This document shows positions 45,753 through 51,550 of a DNA stretch of 51,550 nucleotides, one piece after another. How positions within the stretch are numbered: the stretch's first letter is position 1; every line of letters starts with the position of its first letter. Both the position numbers and the translations under genes were made by a program. The DNA comes from Candidatus Krumholzibacteriia bacterium (lineage in GTDB: Bacteria > Krumholzibacteriota > Krumholzibacteriia > LZORAL124-64-63): the NCBI GenBank assembly GCA_016744705.1, contig JADGDU010000030.1, positions 1 to 51,550 on the forward strand, given 5' to 3'. The notes below the pieces were generated by a model. That model ran no database searches and was not told the origin of the DNA. It saw only the letters and a program-made list of their open reading frames with translations.

Positions 45753-46943
45753 ATGGCTCGTGCCATTCTCATAGTCCTCGATGGCCTCGGTGTTGGGCAT
45801 GCTCCTGACGCCGCCGCTTATGGCGATGCCGGCAGCAATACTTTGGCCAACATGGCCTCTTTGGTGGGTGGGGTTCATGTCCCTAACCTACAAAGCCTGG
45901 GCTTGGGAAACATCCAAGAACTAGTGGGGGTTCCGGCCATTGCCAAACCGGTGGCTGGTTATGGCCGGCTGCAGGAGGTTTCTTCAGGCAAGGACAGCAC
46001 TACCGGTCATTGGGAGCTGATGGGATTGGTCACCGAAAAACCATATCCTACCTACCCTGACGGATTCCCACCGGAAGTCATTGAAGAATTCACCCGGCTT
46101 ACGGGATACGGTGTGCTGGGTAATAAAGCCTCCAGCGGGACAGCCATCATTGAAGATTTGGGAGATGAGCACCTGGCCAGTGGCAAGATCATTGTCTACA
46201 CCTCGGCGGACAGTGTCTTTCAGGTGGCGGCTCACGATGAGGTTTGTGATCTGGAAGAGCTGTACCGGGTTTGTGAAATTGCCCGGGAAATGCTGGATGG
46301 CGATCACAAAGTCAGTAGGGTCATTGCCCGACCGTTCACCGGTCCCTCAGGTCAATTCACTCGTACTGAATTCCGTCATGACTATTCCGTTGAACCACCC
46401 GAAGGTTCCCTCGTGCTGACGGGCCTCCAAAAACTGGGTGTGCGTGTCCTGTCCATCGGCAAGATTTACGACCTGTTCGCCGGTGTTGGCATTGACGAAA
46501 GCCATGTGTCCCGCAACAACGCCGAAGGCATGGCAGAGTTGGATGAACAGTATGCTAAAAATGCCGATGAATCAGCATTGATCCTGTTGAATCTGGTGGA
46601 CTTTGATATGCTTTGGGGCCATCGCAATGATCCAGAAGGCATGAAAAAGGGCCTGGAAATATTTGATGTGTGGCTGGGCGAATTCTTACCCAAAATGAAT
46701 GATGGCGACCTTTTGTTGATGACCGCCGACCATGGCAACGATCCGACCACTCCCAGCACTGATCACAGCCGTGAGCACGTGCCCATTCTGGCCCACCTTG
46801 CCGGCAATGAAAAGGGTGTGGACCTGGGTGTGCGCATGGGGTTCATGGATGTGGCCGCCACTTATGCAGACTTTTTTGGTGCCCCGCCTCTGGCCCGTGG
46901 CACCAGCTTTCTCTCATCCCTGAAAAAGGAGGGCGGGAATTGA
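45753..46943 (+). CDS. deoB: Phosphopentomutase
   Basis: 396 residues; AAGGAG stands six bases before ATG. It interconverts (deoxy)ribose-1-phosphate and -5-phosphate, feeding nucleoside sugars to central metabolism. The alkaline-phosphatase-type metal site is visible: ILIVLDGLGVG with Asp, GDAGSNTLAN with the catalytic Ser/Thr, GKDSTTGHWE, and TADHGNDPTT...DHSREHVPIL with the metal-binding Asp and His residues. Two manganese ions are expected. First gene of a three-gene operon (deoB-cdd-deoA) with overlapping stops and starts. Confidence 0.95.
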   Translation: MARAILIVLDGLGVGHAPDAAAYGDAGSNTLANMASLVGGVHVPNLQSLGLGNIQELVGVPAIAKPVAGYGRLQEVSSGKDSTTGHWELMGLVTEKPYPTYPDGFPPEVIEEFTRLTGYGVLGNKASSGTAIIEDLGDEHLASGKIIVYTSADSVFQVAAHDEVCDLEELYRVCEIAREMLDGDHKVSRVIARPFTGPSGQFTRTEFRHDYSVEPPEGSLVLTGLQKLGVRVLSIGKIYDLFAGVGIDESHVSRNNAEGMAELDEQYAKNADESALILLNLVDFDMLWGHRNDPEGMKKGLEIFDVWLGEFLPKMNDGDLLLMTADHGNDPTTPSTDHSREHVPILAHLAGNEKGVDLGVRMGFMDVAATYADFFGAPPLARGTSFLSSLKKEGGN

Positions 46944-47362
46944 AAGATCAATACCGAGAACTCGTAAACCAGGCCTGTGCCGTGCGCATGAACAGCCATT
47001 CCCCTTATTCCAAATTCCGGGTGGGGGCTGCTGTACTGGCCACCGACGGACGTGTCTTTTTGGGCACTAATGTGGAAAATGCCAGTTTCGGGTTGTCCAA
47101 TTGCGCAGAACGAACCGCTATTTTCACCGCAGTAACTGCGGGTGCCCGGGAGTTTGAGGCCATCGCTGTTTGTGCCGATGGTCTGGAACCCACAGCCCCT
47201 TGTGGGGCCTGCCGTCAGGTTCTGGTGGAATTTGGCTTGGATATGGTTGTGCTCATTGCCGGCCAGGACGGTGCCGATGGTGCCATCCGTCAAACCACAG
47301 TGCGCCAATTGGTGCCCGATGCTTTTGTGACCTTTGTCGATCAGTCCCAGGAAGGATCCTGA
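46940..47362 (+). CDS. cdd: Cytidine deaminase
   Basis: 140 residues from TTG, which overlaps the deoB stop (TTGA) and has GGAGG upstream. It converts (deoxy)cytidine to (deoxy)uridine. The zinc site is complete: NCAERTA supplies Cys and the catalytic Glu, and PCGACRQVL supplies two Cys, as in the tetrameric small type. HSPYSKFRVGAAV and NVENASFG bind the nucleoside. It produces the uridine that the next gene product can cleave. Confidence 0.95.
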   Translation: MKDQYRELVNQACAVRMNSHSPYSKFRVGAAVLATDGRVFLGTNVENASFGLSNCAERTAIFTAVTAGAREFEAIAVCADGLEPTAPCGACRQVLVEFGLDMVVLIAGQDGADGAIRQTTVRQLVPDAFVTFVDQSQEGS

Positions 47363-48678
47363 TGAATATTCTGGAAATTATTGAGGCCAAGAAAAAGGGC
47401 CAGGAACTCACTGCTGAGCAAATACGATTTGCGGTGGACGGATTCACCGCTGATGAGTTTCCTGTCTACCAGATGTCCGCTTTTTTGATGACAGTCTGGT
47501 TTAATGGGATGACTCCTGCGGAGACGGAGGCTCTGACCGGGGCCATGCTGGAATCCGGAGACCAGCTCGACACCAGTGGTCTTAACGGACCCAGTGCGGA
47601 TAAACACAGCACCGGTGGTGTGGGCGATAAAGTGAGCTTGCTGCTGGCGCCTCTGGCCGCCGAATGTGGTCTTAAGGTGCCAATGCTTTCCGGCAGAGGT
47701 TTGGGGCATACGGGGGGGACACTGGATAAGCTGGAGGCCATTCCTGGCTACCGCATCCACATGGAGAATGAAGAGTTTTTGGCCATCACTAAAAAAGTGG
47801 GGTGTGCCATTGTGGGCCAGAGCGGAAACATTGCTCCTGCAGATGGGCGCATCTACGCCTTGCGCGATGTGAGTGCCACTGTGGATTGTGTGCCTTTGAT
47901 CACCGGTTCCATCATGTCTAAAAAACTGGCTGCCGGTCCCGAAACCATCATCATCGATTTGAAGACTGGTTCTGGGGCGTTCATGATCAACCTGGATAAG
48001 GCTCGGGAGTTGGCAGCCGCACTGGTGGAAACCGGCAAACGTTATGGACGCAAAATGAGCGTCGTCTTTTCGGATATGGACCAACCTTTGGGGCGGGCTA
48101 TCGGTCATGCCAATGAAACCATTGAAGCTTTCGATGCGCTGCGTCCTGGCCACCGTCAAACCGCACCCCAGGATTTAGTGGTTCTCACTGAAGACCTGGT
48201 GGCGGAAATGGTGCGGGTGGCCGGAGTGCGTCCCGATCGTGAGCAAAGCCTGGCTCTGGTGCGTGAAGTCTGGGACAGTGGAAAGGCTTTCGACCGGATG
48301 TTATCCTGGGTGGAAGCTCAGGATGGAGTCTTAAACCCCGACGAGGCTGATTTTGGTTTGAAGATGGCGCCTCTGGCTGTGGAAGTGAAGGCACCGACAG
48401 GGGGCTGGTTGGCCAAAATCAATTGCCGTCAGGCTGGTTTGGCTCTGGCGGACATGGGGGGCGCTCGACGCAAAGTGGAGGATCCTCTGGATCTCTCTTG
48501 CGGCATCGACTTCCTACCCCAAATTGGTGATCGCCTGGAAGCGGGGGAGACCTTGGCGCGCATTTACTGTGATCATCAGGATCAGGCGCAATTGGCAGCC
48601 ACCCGATTGTTGGATGCTTTGAGTTTCAGTGATTCAGAAATCAAAGCCAACCCTATGATTATGGGGCGCATTGAATAA
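47362..48678 (+). CDS. deoA: Thymidine/pyrimidine-nucleoside phosphorylase
   Basis: 438 residues from an ATG overlapping the cdd stop (TGATG), with AGGAAGG upstream. It splits pyrimidine nucleosides with phosphate to base and (deoxy)ribose-1-phosphate, the substrate of DeoB. The phosphate/nucleoside site is DKHSTGGVGDKVSL with LSGRGLGHTGGTLDKLE; GQSGNIAPADGRIYALRDV and DLKTGSGAF follow. Sequence alone does not separate thymidine phosphorylase (deoA) from the broader pyrimidine-nucleoside phosphorylase (pdp), so the symbol is tentative. A strong terminator ends the operon. Confidence 0.93.
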   Translation: MNILEIIEAKKKGQELTAEQIRFAVDGFTADEFPVYQMSAFLMTVWFNGMTPAETEALTGAMLESGDQLDTSGLNGPSADKHSTGGVGDKVSLLLAPLAAECGLKVPMLSGRGLGHTGGTLDKLEAIPGYRIHMENEEFLAITKKVGCAIVGQSGNIAPADGRIYALRDVSATVDCVPLITGSIMSKKLAAGPETIIIDLKTGSGAFMINLDKARELAAALVETGKRYGRKMSVVFSDMDQPLGRAIGHANETIEAFDALRPGHRQTAPQDLVVLTEDLVAEMVRVAGVRPDREQSLALVREVWDSGKAFDRMLSWVEAQDGVLNPDEADFGLKMAPLAVEVKAPTGGWLAKINCRQAGLALADMGGARRKVEDPLDLSCGIDFLPQIGDRLEAGETLARIYCDHQDQAQLAATRLLDALSFSDSEIKANPMIMGRIE

Positions 48679-48697
48679 TTGGGATGTCCGGATGATT

Positions 48698-48731
48698 AAA
48701 AAGAAGGCCCCTGTTGTGGGGCCTTCTTTTT
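48698..48731. terminator. Bidirectional intrinsic terminator
   Basis: AAAAAGAAGGCCCC (48698-48711) pairs with GGGGCCTTCTTTTT (48718-48731) around a six-base loop. It ends the deoB-cdd-deoA operon and, on the other strand, the convergent PBP gene. Confidence 0.92.
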
Positions 48732-48747
48732 GTCAATGAACCTGGAT

Positions 48748-50865
48748 TTAAAACTCAGAGTCGTCATCGTCCAGGGTTTGGAAGTCTTTGTTGTGACCCT
48801 GGAAGTCGTGTAACTGTCCACCATGCATATCACAGAACTTTTGGGGGAAGCTAGTAGGAAGAAATACTTCCTGAGCGGTGCTATCGCAGCTGGTTGTAGC
48901 CAGCATGCCCGTGCGCAGGCAGATGCTTTCTTCGATAATTCCCGGGGGTCTAATGAAGGGCTCTTCACCTTTTTGGTCTGATATTTTCCCCATGAAATTG
49001 GCCCAGATGGGTAAGGCCATACGGCTGCCGGTGGCCCCACGGCCCATGGGTAGAGCTTTGTCGAAACCCACCCAAACACCAGCGCAATAGCTGGGTGTGA
49101 AACCACAGAACCAGGCGTTGGTGCTTTCGTTGGTGGTGCCTGTCTTGCCAGCCCCCGTTTTTGTAAAGCCTCTCCAGGATGCCCCGCGTGCTGTTCCTTC
49201 CAGAATGGTGGTGCGCAGCAAATTGCTCATCATGTAGGCTTCGGCTGGATCCAGGGCATCACGCTGCTGGATTCTCACCTCGAAGAGAATTTCACCATCC
49301 GCACTCTCGACTCGGGTGATGAGATGTTGCTTGGTGTAAACTCCGTGATTGGCAAAAGTACTGTAGGCGGCCACCACTTCTTTGAGGGTGACTTCGCCTG
49401 CTCCCAGGAAGAGGGCGGGGACTCGGGGCAGGGGTGTTGTGAAGCCCAGGGCACGTACATTGTCCATTAAGGGGGCCAGGCCAAATTCGTTGTAGAGTTT
49501 GGCCGTGGGGGCGTTGACAGAGCGGGTCAGGGCATAGCGCAGGGTCATGGCCCCTTGGAAGCGTCCTGAGAAGTTCTTGGGGCGCCACAGGCTGGCCCCG
49601 GTGTCCAGAACAAAGGGAGTGTCCAGGAGAATGGAACAGCTTGTGAACCCGTGTTGAAGCGCTGTCAGATAAACCAAAGGCTTGAAGATGGAGCCAGGCT
49701 GGCGAGAGCTCTGGGTGGCCAAATTCCATTTGTAGTCTTCAAACGAGCGGCCGCCGACCATGCCCAGGAGGGCGCCGGTGCGCACATCCTGAAGCAGAGC
49801 GGCTCCCTGCAGATATTCCATGGTTGAGGGTGTTTCGTTCACCAGAGAAAGGGAATCGTAGGTAGCCCGTGTCATGTCATATTCCCGGGCGGTCTCTTCA
49901 GTGGTCAGATGGCTTTCCAGGGCTTCTTCCATCCAGATTTGGTATTGGGGCACAAGGGTGGTATAAACCTTGAGTCCCTCTTTATATAGCTTCGTCGCGC
50001 CGTAATCCCGCTCCAGTTCCTTGCGAACTTCTTCCACAAAATAAGAGGCAAATCCGGCACTGACAATTTCCGATGGATTTTTGGACTTCGGAAAGACTTC
50101 TGTAGCGCCGATACTCTCGGCTTCGGCACGAGTCAGGGCTCCGGAGGATATCATGGTTTCAAGAACAATGGCTCGACGTTTGTATGCGTTGTCGAGGTGC
50201 TTAAAGGGAGAATAGCGCTCGGGTAACTGGATCATGCCTGCCATCATGGATGATTCTGAATCGTCTAGGTCCCAAACATTTTTGCCAAAAAACGTATGGG
50301 ATGCGGCCTGCACGCCATAAGTCCCTTTGCCCAGATAGATCTCATTCAGGTACATGGCCAGGATTTCATCCTTGGTGTAGATCTGTTCGATCTGCACCGC
50401 CAGGATCATTTCTTTCAGCTTTCGGGTGACACGTTTCTCGGGGGTGAGAAAGAGGTTACGGGCCAATTGCTGGGTCAGAGTGCTGGCACCGTGGCGATCG
50501 CCACGCACTAGATTATACCAGACAACACCAACCAACCGCCGCAAATCAATGCCGTAATGGTCATAAAAACGGCGGTCTTCCACTGAAATGACAGCTTGTT
50601 GGAGGCGGCGGGGGATTCTGTTGAGAGGAACCAGAGTTCTGTTCTCAGTATAGAATTCGCGCAAAGTATCACCATTGGCTGCAAAGACAATGGTTTTCAC
50701 GGGAGATTCGATAGTTTGTAGAGATTCCAGGCTGGGAAGGTCCTGGGAGAGTTGATCCACTCCATATATAGTGCCGGCTACGGATCCGAGGATCAACAGT
50801 AACACCAAAATAAGAAAGGTTCTGACGAACCAAACGGGAATGCTCAACTGAAAGAAACGGCGCAT
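48748..50865 (-). CDS. Class A penicillin-binding protein (PBP1A-like)
   Basis: 705 residues from the ATG with AGGAGGAGCC upstream; an in-frame ATG at 50967 is not supported. It makes and cross-links peptidoglycan. One N-terminal membrane anchor (FVRTFLILVLLLILGSVAG) precedes the GT51 glycosyltransferase: VEDRRFYDHYGID with the catalytic Glu, GASTLTQQLARN and EMYLN-like EILAMYLNEIYLG. The transpeptidase has SRQPGSIFKPL (Ser and Lys of SxxK), SVN and KTGTTNE. The C-terminal tail has three Cys and ends in acidic DDDDSEF. It is monocistronic, convergent with the deo operon. Confidence 0.93.
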   Translation of the reverse strand: MRRFFQLSIPVWFVRTFLILVLLLILGSVAGTIYGVDQLSQDLPSLESLQTIESPVKTIVFAANGDTLREFYTENRTLVPLNRIPRRLQQAVISVEDRRFYDHYGIDLRRLVGVVWYNLVRGDRHGASTLTQQLARNLFLTPEKRVTRKLKEMILAVQIEQIYTKDEILAMYLNEIYLGKGTYGVQAASHTFFGKNVWDLDDSESSMMAGMIQLPERYSPFKHLDNAYKRRAIVLETMISSGALTRAEAESIGATEVFPKSKNPSEIVSAGFASYFVEEVRKELERDYGATKLYKEGLKVYTTLVPQYQIWMEEALESHLTTEETAREYDMTRATYDSLSLVNETPSTMEYLQGAALLQDVRTGALLGMVGGRSFEDYKWNLATQSSRQPGSIFKPLVYLTALQHGFTSCSILLDTPFVLDTGASLWRPKNFSGRFQGAMTLRYALTRSVNAPTAKLYNEFGLAPLMDNVRALGFTTPLPRVPALFLGAGEVTLKEVVAAYSTFANHGVYTKQHLITRVESADGEILFEVRIQQRDALDPAEAYMMSNLLRTTILEGTARGASWRGFTKTGAGKTGTTNESTNAWFCGFTPSYCAGVWVGFDKALPMGRGATGSRMALPIWANFMGKISDQKGEEPFIRPPGIIEESICLRTGMLATTSCDSTAQEVFLPTSFPQKFCDMHGGQLHDFQGHNKDFQTLDDDDSEF

Positions 50866-51246
50866 GGCTCCTCCTGGCCGAAAACACTGGGGTCCGGGTT
50901 CGGTCCTACTGTATAGCCGGAACCCAATTATTCCAAATATAAACCAACGGGGAGAATAAATTCCCACTTACGGAAGTGATTATTCCCCGAAATGCCAAGG
51001 GTGATGGCTTCCCGGCGGCTCAATTCGCTTCTTTTGTAGCCTCATTTAAGCTCATTTTGGGGGAGAAGGGAGAAAAGACCACCCTTGGACGATGAAATAA
51101 TGGAGGTGGGGTAAAGTTATTTCAGAAATAATCCGGACTGAGAGGGTTATATAGTATTAAAGTCCTTCCTGTTGGGGGCCGAAAACGTCCTCTGTTGGTG
51201 ATTTTAGGGCGATTTGATTTTAATTCAAAAAAAGTGCCAATAATCT
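50866..51246. other. Intergenic region without recognisable gene
   Basis: 381 bases between the PBP start and the rRNA-type promoters. No open frame with coding character, RNA gene or clear terminator was seen. The AT-rich stretch near 51200-51236 may act as an upstream activating element for the following promoter. Confidence 0.5.
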
Positions 51247-51275
51247 TTGACAGCAGGAGGGTCGGCACATAACTT
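51247..51275 (+). promoter_or_regulatory. Strong promoter, likely rRNA P1
   Basis: Consensus TTGACA (51247-51252), 17-base spacer, TAACTT (51270-51275), with an A/T-rich stretch upstream resembling an UP element. Confidence 0.55.
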
Positions 51276-51401
51276 GCGCCCCGTTGCCCAAGTGAACAAC
51301 ACGTTGATCATCTGGGACAACCGCCACTCCCACTTTCATCTGGCACTAGTCAGCAGGAATTTGGAGAGGCGGCTCGGGTTCAAAAAAAGTCGATTTTTAA
51401 G

Positions 51402-51430
51402 TTGACACTTTGGAAGACCTTGAGTACCTT
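51402..51430 (+). promoter_or_regulatory. Strong promoter, likely rRNA P2
   Basis: Consensus TTGACA (51402-51407), 17-base spacer, TACCTT (51425-51430), 155 bases downstream of the first, in tandem. An A7 and T5 tract lie directly upstream, again resembling an UP element. Confidence 0.6.
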
Positions 51431-51477
51431 ACTTCTCCCCTGACAAGAAGGGGACCAGCAGCAGCGACTGCCTGGTA

Positions 51478-51550
51478 CAGTTCTTTGACAACAGAATAGC
51501 GTGCGAGAGCCTTTAAACAATTTTGAGTTCATCTCGGAGTTTGTGAAGGG
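51478..51550 (+). other. Leader of an rRNA operon (boxA-like), 16S gene just beyond window
   Basis: GTTCTTTGACAAC followed by AGAATAGCG is very like the boxA/leader sequence that precedes 16S rRNA in many bacteria. The 16S start (AGAGTTTGATC) is not reached; the similar GGAGTTTGTG near the end is not it. The tandem promoters upstream support an rRNA operon entering from here. Confidence 0.55.

Noticed and set aside
51534..51544. Possible 16S rRNA start (GGAGTTTG)
   Set aside because: It does not continue as AGAGTTTGATCCTGGCTCAG, so only a leader is called.
1..51550. CRISPR arrays, prophage or integron
   Set aside because: No regularly spaced direct repeats, phage structural genes, integrase or attC-like sites were seen on reading both strands.

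Overview
The window looks like a chromosomal segment of a Gram-negative bacterium from the FCB (Fibrobacteres-Chlorobi-Bacteroidetes) side of the tree, probably an uncultured deep lineage of the Latescibacteria/Eisenbacteria/Krumholzibacteria kind. That placement is inference. It rests on six unrelated secreted proteins ending in the same FlgD-like C-terminal module (core PNPFNP...YDxxGRxVxxL...G.H...W.G.....SG.Y), on lipoboxes and a Tat-type signal, and on an outer-membrane-like barrel protein. Base composition is near balanced to slightly GC-rich, and most genes have good GGAGG-type ribosome binding sites.

Layout. Positions 1-440 hold the decayed end of a transposase-like gene. From 509 to 10461 lies a secreted-protein region: an FG-GAP/DD-carboxypeptidase fusion, a LamG-type lipoprotein, a remnant of an S41 peptidase, a lipase and a propeller-like protein. 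From 10464 to 17827 is a metabolic block: TRIC-type channel and DUF89 phosphatase (operon, minus strand), an acyl-CoA ligase, a DUF134 regulator with a NifX-like protein behind a perfect inverted repeat, and a lipase/glycerol-3-phosphate dehydrogenase fusion. From 17900 to 29764 come further secreted proteins, a receiver-PAS-histidine kinase, a dockerin-like protein, FapA, a YeeZ-like SDR, a Tat-exported intradiol dioxygenase, a vWA protein, a TupA-like ATP-grasp protein and YraN. From 29803 to 39808 there is a strongly structured leader, a secreted subtilase and a 2018-residue cytoplasmic protein with a degenerate helicase-like core. The rest is housekeeping: tryptophanase with a translationally coupled partner, an abundant-looking lipoprotein, a rarA-pfkA operon, a deoB-cdd-deoA nucleoside operon, and a class A PBP.

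The right edge (51247-51550) carries two consensus promoters and a boxA-like leader typical of an rRNA operon. The 16S gene itself is not reached.

The genes fit a heterotroph that degrades polymers and lipids outside the cell. Secreted proteases, lipase and a ring-cleavage dioxygenase act outside. Acyl-CoA ligase and GlpD take up fatty acid and glycerol phosphate. Tryptophanase and the deo operon salvage amino acids and nucleosides. The least explained items are the lipase-GlpD fusion, the structured leader before the subtilase, and the giant Trp-rich protein. No CRISPR array, tRNA, prophage or intact insertion sequence was seen.
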